Under the pieces are notes generated by a model. It worked only from the letters and a program-made list of their open reading frames with translations, searched no databases and was not told the DNA's origin. Shown piece after piece: positions 52,097-61,900 of a DNA stretch of 64,000 nucleotides (within the stretch, counting starts at the first letter, position 1; each line of letters opens with the position of its first letter). The position numbers were made by a program, and so were the translations under genes. Location of the stretch: positions 2,326,501 through 2,390,500 of the forward strand of contig JAPFFF010000019.1 in the NCBI GenBank assembly GCA_039105265.1. Reading direction: 5' to 3'. This DNA comes from Tritrichomonas musculus. Lineage: Eukaryota; Parabasalia; Tritrichomonadida; Tritrichomonadidae.

Positions 52097-54190
52097 TTAT
52101 TCACCTTCATATGTAACACTGTATTGCATAGCTTTATTTTTCCTAGAGGCCCTTTCTAGCTTATTTTGGTTTTTCATCTCAATATATCCACTACCCTCTC
52201 CGTATAATTCATATTCGATTAACGCATTGATGTTATCAATAAATCCTTGGCGAGCTTTCTTCAATTCAGCTGGCGGGGCTGTTCGTGCGAACGTAACTAG
52301 ATTTCCATAAAATGAAGTTTTATTTTTAGTATCTGGCTTGATTCCCTCATCGAATGTATATCCAAATCCCCATTGAAATACAACTTCCTCTACGAAATCT
52401 AACATGTCGCTAAGCTCATTGGGTACATCTCCTTTCTTTAGGTCACCAGTTTTACGGTTAATTGCCTTGTCAATAATTTTAATCCAGGCTTGGACCTTAG
52501 GACCGACACCCTTTTGATAAGTTTGTTTATGAGTACTCCTCCAATTCGACCAATCTGGGTAGTTGAATGATTTGCCTCTAGCAGACTTTTTCTCAACAGC
52601 TAGTTTCATAGGAATGTCAAAGTAATAGACATATATGGCGTTGCATACCGTTAGAAAATTGGTCAGTTTCCTGATTTTGATATACTTATTATAAGTATTG
52701 TTGGACCAGAATATCTTCCATATGTGAGAGAACAGGGATGCCCAATAACTGTTAGGTGATAAACGTTTACTAATACGTGCCTTTCCAAGACCGAGATCAC
52801 CATATGCAGTTTCTAGAGTATTCAAGTCCTGGGATTTCTTCAATATATATTCACCACGATCCCAATCGACATTGGCAACATCCTTATTAAATTGCTGCAT
52901 AAGCCATACATTAAATGGAGTTGCTTGACGCTTAGCCTTTGTATTATAAATTGTTTTCCAGACCTTCTTATAAGGAGATGCATGGACTAATTTGTAACCG
53001 TTGACTATAGCTGGAGTTCCACGTTTATCAACAAGTATGATATCATCAACACGGTCACCATTAAGGTCTGTAATATTATTTCCTAATGGGTCAATACTGT
53101 TGGTTGGTAATAATCTGTACTTGGGAACTCCATTCTCATCAAGATGTTTCAAACAATATTCCTCCGCGGTATCACGAGCTGCTGCTGCTGGAATGTACTT
53201 AACTCGAAAGTTACCATTTATGACCATATGTAAGAAGTTCTTCTTGAAATCTGAAGAATCAGCTGTGAGTGCGAGATTGCCAAACTTGTCTAAATGGCCT
53301 TTAACATTTGCAAAGTCTTTACCTGAACGCTTACCCATGAGACCACTTCGTGATTCAATAGGCACCCTTACATAGTCATATTCAGTGTCTTTAGAATATT
53401 TGGATTTTGGTCTGTGTACCGAACCTGGTACTTCCTTAAGTGATTTCCCACCGTATACAATCGGAGGTTTAACAGGTGTCCTAACATATTTATATTTAGC
53501 TAGAGTAGGTGCCTCAGCCTCAGCCTCAGACTCAACCTCAGTATCACCTTCATCCTCATCCTCCTCACCACCACCAATATCGATAATTCCATCATCATCA
53601 TCATCAATTGCTTTAGTAGCCTTACTGGTTTTATGGGACATGTGTTCTTTAGGTGAAGAAAAAATGTTATTATTTGTATTCTCACGATTGACATCTTTTT
53701 CGAAATCAGCTTCGATATCAGATTCGATACCCTCATAGACCCTAATCTTATTGATATATCTTCGTATATTCGACACCTCGGCTTCTGCTTTTGGAGTCTT
53801 TATGGTAAGCGATCGATCTTCTGCGATTGAATCCAAGTTATGTATGATGTCATCAACCATATCTCGAACCTCCCGAATCTCAAACTGGTTAAGTTCACGA
53901 GGTGCACATTCGGGGTCATCCGCAATGCGATAGTATTTGGGTAGTACCTCAATGATATCCTCAGGGAGAATACGCTTTGTGCGCAGCATGGCCATATCCT
54001 GATCAATCCTATCTGCACGAGTTCCGATTTCTGGGAATATATTTGACATCGATTGGGATTCCGCCTCCTCCTCCTCTTCCTCCTCAAATTCTGGATTAAC
54101 GGGTTGTCTATTGGGATCAGCATTATAATCAGGGGTGTCCTCGATTGGGACTTCGTTAGGGACTTCGCTTGGATCTCCTGGAGATTCCAA
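52097..54190 (-). CDS. Large unknown Polinton protein with D-x-N-G-D motif
   Basis: Up to 697 codons; the first ATG that fits is near 54050 (protein starting MSNIFPEIGTRADRIDQD), while the more upstream part repeats the S-E-V-P linker of the next gene. Parts: helical N-terminal region, acidic Asp/Glu repeats (about 195-235), an EF-hand-like stretch (DLNGDRVDDIILVDKRG, about 385-400) followed by VNGYKLVHASPY, and an aromatic C-terminal half. Probably a virion protein; not assigned to a family. Confidence 0.6.
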   Translation of the reverse strand: MESPGDPSEVPNEVPIEDTPDYNADPNRQPVNPEFEEEEEEEAESQSMSNIFPEIGTRADRIDQDMAMLRTKRILPEDIIEVLPKYYRIADDPECAPRELNQFEIREVRDMVDDIIHNLDSIAEDRSLTIKTPKAEAEVSNIRRYINKIRVYEGIESDIEADFEKDVNRENTNNNIFSSPKEHMSHKTSKATKAIDDDDDGIIDIGGGEEDEDEGDTEVESEAEAEAPTLAKYKYVRTPVKPPIVYGGKSLKEVPGSVHRPKSKYSKDTEYDYVRVPIESRSGLMGKRSGKDFANVKGHLDKFGNLALTADSSDFKKNFLHMVINGNFRVKYIPAAAARDTAEEYCLKHLDENGVPKYRLLPTNSIDPLGNNITDLNGDRVDDIILVDKRGTPAIVNGYKLVHASPYKKVWKTIYNTKAKRQATPFNVWLMQQFNKDVANVDWDRGEYILKKSQDLNTLETAYGDLGLGKARISKRLSPNSYWASLFSHIWKIFWSNNTYNKYIKIRKLTNFLTVCNAIYVYYFDIPMKLAVEKKSARGKSFNYPDWSNWRSTHKQTYQKGVGPKVQAWIKIIDKAINRKTGDLKKGDVPNELSDMLDFVEEVVFQWGFGYTFDEGIKPDTKNKTSFYGNLVTFARTAPPAELKKARQGFIDNINALIEYELYGEGSGYIEMKNQNKLERASRKNKAMQYSVTYEGE

Positions 54191-55215
54191 TCCAGGAAAA
54201 TCCGATAATGGTATCGATTGGGACTTCGCTAGGGACTTCGCTAGGGACTTCGCTTGGATCTCCTTGGGGTCCTTATTGGGGGTTTCGGTTGGGATATCAA
54301 ATATAGATTCGGATTTGTGAAGTAAGTCTCGACATATTTCGTAAGCCTTTTCTTCAACTTGTCAACCTGACTAGGATCATTAAAGTCGGTGCTTACCAAA
54401 GCTTGACTCATCTCACCAATCGCTTTTACTATCTCAGTCTCGTACGAATCTGGATAATAGATGATATGTCGAATATTATTGATGACTTCCTCTGATACAT
54501 CGCATTTACTAGATAAATACTCAAGAAGCTTACGGTAATCAAGAAGCTTACTGTACGGGACTTTACTACTATCCTCCTCTTCCCCTGAGGCTTCACCGGA
54601 GTCTTCACCGGAGTCTTCACCTGAGTCTTCACCTGAGTCTTCCCCTGGAGGTTCCACGAGTGGATCTCCTTGGGGTTCCTCGATAGGGACTTCGCTAGGG
54701 ACTTCGCTTGAATCTCCTTGGGGTTCCCCTGGAGATTCCACCTCAGGAAACTCCGATAATGGTATCGATTGGATCTCCTGTGGGGGTTTCGGTTGGGGTG
54801 CTATTGGGGGTTTCGGTTGGGGTGCTACGATAGGGACTTCGCTTGGATCTCCTTGGGGTTTCAAATATTTATTCGGATTTCTGAAGTAAATTGAAGCTTT
54901 CAGCTTAAGGAGGTTCTTCAAACTTTGAACAGACCTAGGATCATTAAAGTCGGTGCGTACACAATCTTGCCTCATCCCATCGATAGCATTTACTATCTCA
55001 TCGACGTACAAGTCTGAATTATTGATGACATATATCATATTATCGATGGTTTCATCTGATACACCGCATTCACTAGATAAAAACTTAAGAAGCTCGCGGT
55101 ATTTGTAGGGGACTTCACTATAAGCCTCCTCTTCACTTGGATCTCCTTGGGGTGCCACGATAGGGACTTCGCTAGGGACTTCGCTAGGGACTTCGCTAGG
55201 GACTTCGCTTGGATC
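54141..55215. repeat. 12-bp GGGACTTCGCTA tandem repeats coding S-E-V-P linkers
   Basis: Clusters of GGGACTTCGCTA occur at about 54138-54165, 54221-54250, 54689-54705 and 55158-55205, each followed by CTTGGATCTCCT. On the minus strand they encode flexible linkers (SEVPSEVP, GDPSE) between domains of 54241-55887 and at the upstream end of 52097-54190. The two genes share these linkers, which favours exchange between them. Confidence 0.75.
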
Positions 55216-55887
55216 TCCTGGAGGTTCCACTTCAGGAAATTCCGATAATGGTATCTGTGGGGGTTTCGCTTGGGATTTCGGTTGGGGTTTCGGTTGGGGT
55301 TTCAAATATAGATTCGGATTTCTGAAGTAAGTCTCGGCATCATTTTTAAGTCTTTGCTTCAAAGTTTGTTTCACACCAGCGTTATTCCTGTTGAATCCAT
55401 TACACATATCATCTATGTTTTTGAGCGACTGTCGTATCTCATCATTGTACAGATCTGGATTATTGATGACATGTATCATATTATCGATGATTTCTTTTGA
55501 CACACCGCATATAACATATAATAACCTAAGAGTACCACGGAGTTTGTTGTTCTGGACTTTATTCCGATAATATTCATATTTACTTGGGTCTTCGGAGTTT
55601 TTCAAATAATTCCTCAGTTCATATTGGAACTCTCGGAGCCTCCACGAAAGACTATCCTTAGTACGTTCAACTTGATCAGCCTCAATGGGATCTGATCCTT
55701 GATTTGGCCATACGCGCTTAAGCTCCAAGAACTTACTAAGCACCTTATCACCGTACAGATTTCTATCATTGATGACACCTATCATAGTGTTGATGATATC
55801 ATCTGTTGCTTTGCATTCAGTATATATAAACTTAAGGATATTACGGTCTCTGGCGCTCTTGACTTCATTATCAATACGGCTAAGCAT
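54241..55887 (-). CDS. Four-repeat modular protein with proline-rich linkers
   Basis: 548 residues. Four copies of a helical domain of about 80 residues (starting near 15, 120, 268 and 445) share the pattern L-L-x-x-L, C-x-V-S-x-E-x-I-D-N-M, I-x-V-I-N-N-x-D-L-Y, then F-N-D-P and Y-F-R-N-P-N-x-Y-L-K. They are joined by linkers of P-Q-P-K-P, S-E-V-P and G-E-D-S-G. The domains are not recognised. The beads-on-a-string layout suggests an adhesive or scaffolding protein. Divergent from the fibre gene (18 bases between starts). Confidence 0.65.
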   Translation of the reverse strand: MLSRIDNEVKSARDRNILKFIYTECKATDDIINTMIGVINDRNLYGDKVLSKFLELKRVWPNQGSDPIEADQVERTKDSLSWRLREFQYELRNYLKNSEDPSKYEYYRNKVQNNKLRGTLRLLYVICGVSKEIIDNMIHVINNPDLYNDEIRQSLKNIDDMCNGFNRNNAGVKQTLKQRLKNDAETYFRNPNLYLKPQPKPQPKSQAKPPQIPLSEFPEVEPPGDPSEVPSEVPSEVPSEVPIVAPQGDPSEEEAYSEVPYKYRELLKFLSSECGVSDETIDNMIYVINNSDLYVDEIVNAIDGMRQDCVRTDFNDPRSVQSLKNLLKLKASIYFRNPNKYLKPQGDPSEVPIVAPQPKPPIAPQPKPPQEIQSIPLSEFPEVESPGEPQGDSSEVPSEVPIEEPQGDPLVEPPGEDSGEDSGEDSGEDSGEASGEEEDSSKVPYSKLLDYRKLLEYLSSKCDVSEEVINNIRHIIYYPDSYETEIVKAIGEMSQALVSTDFNDPSQVDKLKKRLTKYVETYFTNPNLYLISQPKPPIRTPRRSKRSP

Positions 55888-55905
55888 ACCTTTATTTTAT
55901 AGTAA

Positions 55906-58848
55906 ATGTTCAGTATAGAACAGAGTGGATTTTCAATAAAAGCGGCCACTATCGACGAGTTACTAATAGAATACATCAAAAAGTATGCATGCATGTGTCA
56001 TAACAATGGCTCGAATATAACTGGTCCCAACCAGGAGCAAATCAAGGAACTCATTACGAGTACAGTTGGTGAGCAACTCGAAAAATATGCTTTAGCCAAG
56101 GACCTTGAGTCATATGCTTTGCAAACCCAGTTATTCGACTATGTGAAAACCGAGGATTTCAATACGGAGATGCTGAAGTACGCATCTAGTGAAGATGTGG
56201 ATAGTGCCATTGGGGAATTACGTGATTACATCGCCAAAAACTGTGCGCTATCTACTGAAATACCTGAGGTCCCTGAGAACATCGTTACGAGTGATTCATT
56301 GAGTACTGCTTTGGAACCGTACGCGAAGCTTGCGAACTTAAGTGAGTACGCTAAGACCCAGGACTTGCCAGATATGACCGAGTACGCGAAGCTTGCGAAC
56401 TTAGGTGAGTATGTGAAGACCCAGGACCTCCCTGAGATACCCACAGTTCTCAAAAATAGTGAGTTGCAATTGAACATAAGAGATCAATTACCAGACGAAA
56501 TGTTTCAGAAATTGATGGCTGAAGATGTTAAACCATTATCAGCTCAAGCATCAATGTGTTTAACAAGTATGGCGGCTAATGAAGGTCTTCAAGCGGCTTT
56601 GGATTCTTGTGCCAGAGAATATGTTCGAAAAGATGACCTCCCAGCGATTATTGATCAAGTGAAAGGCTATATCCCAGAGATTATCGAGGGGCAAACAACT
56701 ATTCAATTCACAATCGCCAATAATACAATTCTTGATTTGGATTACGACCCATATCATGTACTGATTGAGCAATATGGGTTGGATATTGTATCATCAGACA
56801 GTTACTATACGGCCCATTATGTTCACGCAGACTATTCGTACAATGACGATGATGATAATCTACCCTCTCAGATACTGCGCATGGAAGGAAGTGATTCTAG
56901 TCTTTGGTATCTGTATAACTCCCATGAATTAATCAATCCAGGAACTGGTGAAACACCGGAAATACTATCATGTTCAATTACCAAAACTGTCGAACCAACA
57001 GACAAAAACGCTTATTCGGCTAGATATGTGTCGAACACTTATGCTCTCAAAGCGGATATCCCAGAACCAGTTGACTTGACACCATATTATACTAGTGCCC
57101 AGGCTGATGAGAAGTTCGTCGATGAAGATGAGCTCGCATATGAATTAGATAAGTATGAGACCAAGGATGTGGCTGATGGGAAGTATGCGAAGCTTGCGAA
57201 CTTAGGTGAGTACGCTCTCAAAACGGATATCCCTGAGATCCCCACTGATTTGGTTAATGAATCTGCACTGAGCACCGCACTATATGGCACTGAATTGAAT
57301 ATTGAATATCCAGCAAAATTATCTGAGGGTGTATATATTACCCCTAAGCTACCCAATGCTGGAGTTCATTTGGTATTTGATGTTAATTGGGGTGATAATC
57401 AAGATGATGATATAATGCATATTGATGTAGTATTTAAACCAAATGGTTCTACTAGCACATTTGACAGCATGGACGGGTATGATAGCAATGGCAAACGCAT
57501 TGATAGAATAATATGGCGTCATGATGATGGACAAATTGTATATGTATCGTATATTGCAGCACATAGAAATAATAATCCTATAGCATATAATTTCATTAGA
57601 GCACAAATCGAATCACCATTTATCAAAGACTCGAATGTTGTTGATGAAAGTCCAGAACGATTCACAATTCAATGTGCGCAGAATGATAGTGGTTGTGTAA
57701 TCCCAGATGAATATATCAGAAGGGTATTAACAACCAAAAATATTATCGTGAAGTTCAAACGAAATGCCGAAGATGCATCATATGAAGAAGCCGAATATAC
57801 GTATTCTGGACGAAATGGTGCAAATCTCATATACAAATCAACCGGGGGTGATGCGACAGCTCTCAACCCCTCTGGGGGTGAATCAACCGGGGAAGAATCA
57901 ATAGATATTCGTGTAGGTACACGTGTCGTCTCATTGAGAGCCACGGATGATACACTGACCAATATATATGATGCGTCTATCACATTAATCAGCAACCAAC
58001 CTGTGAGCGATGATATGATTACTTCGGTGAAATATGTTGATGGGAAATATGCATTGAAGTCCGAATCTGATGAAAAATATGTTCCCAAAGAAGGTAATTC
58101 AACTATTGATGGAGCGTTGACAGCTAATTGTACAACTTCAAGTAATGTTTTATCTGTTTTCTCATCATATGATAATAAATGTGTTATTAAGTTTGGTGTA
58201 TTAAATAGTGATAATTATGGAGTATTACGATATAGTAGAACTGATAATAGTGATAAATTTGTTACATTAGCAATAGGTGGTTATAATTATATAACTTGTA
58301 AACATTTAAATAATGATCTTAATAATGTTGATAGAAATATTACTTTAATTTATAAAACAATTATTGAAAAAGATTTAGTTGTAAAAGGTACAATTACATC
58401 CAATGGTTCAACTACCATCACCCACTACTCCCCAATCGAGTCATCGGTTAACACCATCACCGATTTCGTCATTGGAGCTCCAGTATATATGACCGGTAAG
58501 GTATATCATCGCGAGGACTCGAAATGGATCCCTAGCACTGAAGCTGACACCACTGATTGCATATGTAGTGTGAAGACCACTGGTACCTGGAAGGAGTATG
58601 TTGGTATATGCGTCAGAATCGATGAAGCCAATAGTTGTATCACATTCGCCACTCATGGGGATTACATGGTTAAGGTCGAGGACTCCTCATGCTATTCCAT
58701 TGGGGATGAGGTATTCATCGATAACGCTGATAATAAACTGAAGATACTCACTGGTGAGACCGCGATAACCTCAAAAATAAATCGTATGACAGTGGGTATC
58801 ATAACTGGTATCATCAACGGATCCACATTAGCTGTGTTTAAGGCCTAA
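55906..58848 (+). CDS. Trimeric fibre-like protein of element C
   Basis: 980 residues. The shaft has tail-fibre style repeats (YAKLANLGEYVKTQDLPEIP three times, YALKADIPE, KYALKSESDEK). DPYHVLIEQYGL (about 285) resembles NPFDIIIQQQF of the element S proteins. One palindromic repeat (57846-57882) sits in frame in a disordered loop. The last 150 residues (ITDFVIGAPVYMTG, CICSVKTTGTWKEYVGICV, SYSIGDEVF-like) form a beta-rich tip. A very AT-rich patch, about 58085-58390, stands out from the rest of the gene. Probable attachment fibre. Confidence 0.72.
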   Translation: MFSIEQSGFSIKAATIDELLIEYIKKYACMCHNNGSNITGPNQEQIKELITSTVGEQLEKYALAKDLESYALQTQLFDYVKTEDFNTEMLKYASSEDVDSAIGELRDYIAKNCALSTEIPEVPENIVTSDSLSTALEPYAKLANLSEYAKTQDLPDMTEYAKLANLGEYVKTQDLPEIPTVLKNSELQLNIRDQLPDEMFQKLMAEDVKPLSAQASMCLTSMAANEGLQAALDSCAREYVRKDDLPAIIDQVKGYIPEIIEGQTTIQFTIANNTILDLDYDPYHVLIEQYGLDIVSSDSYYTAHYVHADYSYNDDDDNLPSQILRMEGSDSSLWYLYNSHELINPGTGETPEILSCSITKTVEPTDKNAYSARYVSNTYALKADIPEPVDLTPYYTSAQADEKFVDEDELAYELDKYETKDVADGKYAKLANLGEYALKTDIPEIPTDLVNESALSTALYGTELNIEYPAKLSEGVYITPKLPNAGVHLVFDVNWGDNQDDDIMHIDVVFKPNGSTSTFDSMDGYDSNGKRIDRIIWRHDDGQIVYVSYIAAHRNNNPIAYNFIRAQIESPFIKDSNVVDESPERFTIQCAQNDSGCVIPDEYIRRVLTTKNIIVKFKRNAEDASYEEAEYTYSGRNGANLIYKSTGGDATALNPSGGESTGEESIDIRVGTRVVSLRATDDTLTNIYDASITLISNQPVSDDMITSVKYVDGKYALKSESDEKYVPKEGNSTIDGALTANCTTSSNVLSVFSSYDNKCVIKFGVLNSDNYGVLRYSRTDNSDKFVTLAIGGYNYITCKHLNNDLNNVDRNITLIYKTIIEKDLVVKGTITSNGSTTITHYSPIESSVNTITDFVIGAPVYMTGKVYHREDSKWIPSTEADTTDCICSVKTTGTWKEYVGICVRIDEANSCITFATHGDYMVKVEDSSCYSIGDEVFIDNADNKLKILTGETAITSKINRMTVGIITGIINGSTLAVFKA

Positions 58849-58852
58849 TCAC

Positions 58853-58990
58853 CGGGACAGCAATTTTGCTGTTCCAGGGAATTAGTGGTTATCTCCATGA
58901 AATCTGGGTCTGGTAGAATTCTACCACACCCAATATTTAGTGGTTATCTCCATGAAATCCGGGTCTGCGGGATTTCCCGTTGACCCAATA
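58853..58990. repeat. Hairpin-cassette repeat, right arm; convergent gene end
   Basis: Inverse of 48768-48906 with a handful of differences, placed between the convergent fibre and polymerase genes. It holds the same three hairpins (GACAGCAATTTTGCTGTTCC core, GGTAGAATTCTACC, CGGGATTTCCCG). Although the arm is inverted, the asymmetric loops ATTTT and ATTT read the same way on the plus strand as in the left arm. Confidence 0.85.
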
Positions 58991-58991
58991 T

Positions 58992-61900
58992 TCAATTCGA
59001 ATTGCATATAATATAGTCCCCTGATGTGAGTCCGTGGATGAATGGGGCACAGGATTGGTTCGCGAGGACAATCATTTTGGTATGAGTCCCAGTGAGAGCA
59101 TTCTTGTTTACCGTGATCTTGGACATCGCCATCTCACTGATTTTGCTCTGGATTTTGTTGCGCATAGTCATTTGCAGATTGATATTTTTGCCAACCTTCA
59201 CACCACCATTGTCGATGATGTCCTTGTAATCATCACTTGTAATACGGTTTTTCTTGAGGGATACCCCCTTGAGTTTGAGTGCCTTGGTCACAGCTCCACT
59301 ATTAAATATGGTGTAGCACTTGGGGGCTAACGCTATCATATTCTCACCATATTTCTCAATGCAGAGACCCAGTATTTTCTTCTCATCAGCGATTGTATTT
59401 ATATTGGGATTCGGCATGAACTTATATATGTTCTCATCATAGTATGCCCTATTCTTGATGATGTATTTGAACTCTTGATCGGACCCCTTGGTGTCATCAC
59501 CAGCAACCGCAAAATACGCACTATCAGTGTCCCCCTCTATGAAATGGAATCGCTCCACATCAAGGCACTTGTACATGAACTCGTATATGAATGTGAGATA
59601 CCAGAATTTGGCATTATCTAGAGTCCAGAATGATTCCTGAAGGCATGTCGTGCATTTGAAGCTCTTTGGGTTCATCTGGAGTAGATAGTTGTCATCACTC
59701 AATTTGGTGCCACTGACATAGTTGTCGTAGATGATATTCTGGAAGGTCTTATCGCGTGAGCATATCTTGATTTTGGAGAACTTCTCGGTGTTCATCCCAT
59801 CGTACCCATATGAGCCATTCATGCTGATCTTGTAGAACTTCTCGTTCGCTACGCTCAAGTCGCTTTCAGCGCCATTCCCCCCAGCAACTCCCGATATGAT
59901 ATCCTGACGACGTTTCATGAACTCGCTAACAAATGGGTTGAATCCGCGATGAGCCTCGTATTTGGTGAGACTCTTGATATCCTCAATGACAAGTCCATGG
60001 TCGAGGAGGAACCAGAGGTAGTAGTTCGAGAATGTCTGATAGGTACCCATTGTATCAACACTCATGGTCAGCTTCCGTTCAGTTTTGTCAACAGATGGGA
60101 GATTATTGTGAGTCATGTAGTTGTGCATATATGGGCCAATTGTGGCCTCATCATTGGTGATATCGAAATTGCGAAATACAGGTGGGAAATTGATGAAGTA
60201 GTTGATTTTGGATATTGGGCATTTCAACATGACCTCCGCTTTGAATAGGAAATCGGGGTGTTCTTGGTACTTCTGGCTGTTGATGATATACATGCATGTG
60301 TTGTAGGTCTTCATATTTTTGGTACCATCCTTGTACACCTCGAATCGCTCCATCATGGAACCTGGCATATACATGACTCCCCCGTGATATGGGTTGGCAT
60401 CATGTTTGGTTGAACTGAATGCTGATGGGTATAAGCTGTTGAAATCAACTCCAACAATATGAGTCATCGTGTGAGGGGTATCGTATGAGATTACCTTGTG
60501 GTCAACGGCGTTGTATCTAAAACGATTTATTTTGGTATGACCCTTGATGTTGACTCGATGCATGACATTGGATAGACCACCAGTGATGTTGTTCCGTAAG
60601 CTGTAATACTCCTGTTCATCGTTGATGAGTGTTGGGAGATGCATCATCTTGCAGTACTTCTTCAGCTGAATTCGGAGTTTGGTTATATTGGGGTCATCAC
60701 GACTGCGAAGTCTGTTGCATTCTGCACAAGCGAGTTTACAGTTGCTGAGTTCATGACCGATATCATTATTGATTCTATCGAGAGTAGGTCTGTTGGTCCA
60801 TGTGAAGTGCTCACCACAGAGATGGCACTTGCCAGTATCTGGATTGTTGTACATCTCCATGAACTTATCGAATTGCTCCTCACAAACACATTTATCGAGG
60901 TTCCTGGGTTTGTCCTTATGAGCTAGATTATATTTGACATCCTGGTTATAGTAGTTCTCGCATTTGAATCGCCACCAATCGAGGTTTGGTTTGAATTTGT
61001 TAATGGAATTCTGTATAGAGTATTCGGCATTTGGATCAAATTCCTTATATGCGAGTGCATACTTGATACAGGATGCATTCTTGCTTAGCGATAGGTTTGA
61101 GATGAGGTCCACGTTGTACTGCGCATTGAGTGCAATCAGGTTGTCAATGGGTTTGATCATCATCTCGACATCATTATCATTGTATGCAAGTAGGTAGTCC
61201 CATCGGGTTTTATAGTTTTTGGCATCCTCGAGATATAGTTTGTAATCATCTGGTGTCAATGGGTTCTTCTGGTTGAGATAGCTGTAGAACGCCTCATACT
61301 CAAATGGCTCTGCTTGTGAGAGGACCTCATTGTAGTTCTCAGTGTTGATGGCTTCATATGGGAATACACCCTTCGAGCTATTCTCAACTCCCCCGAAGTC
61401 TACCCCGAATTGCCGTAATGTACCTCCAGCGACGAATGATTGTGCATCGATGAATCGCAACTTGGTATCGTATTTGGGAGACTTCAATATGAACTGCTTC
61501 AATGAGGATGTGGTACCAATGATGCTATTGGGCTCAACACTCCAGAACATATTTCGCTTGGCTGAACTGTAGTTGAGATACTCCTTGAATAGGTTGCTAT
61601 CGAATCTACTCGAGTTGAATCCAAATACGGTTATCACATTCAGGTTGCGATCAATGGTTTTGAGATTGTCAACTGGTTGATTGATGAAGGATTTCATGTA
61701 TTGAACCTTATCGTGATACACTTGCTTGGATTGCTCAAACAACCACTCGATCCATTTGATGATGAACTCAGATGAATCTCTTAATGAGAAGTGCTTTGTG
61801 GTACAACCAGATTGCGATTTGACACATGACGATACGCTAAGGGGAATCAGTCGTGAGTTGATGGTTGTGGATGAACCAATGGATGCATTCACAGGCTGTT

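Noticed and set aside
53385-53738. Plus-strand serine-rich frame opposite 52097-54190
   Set aside because: It mirrors the acidic Asp/Glu repeats on the other strand.
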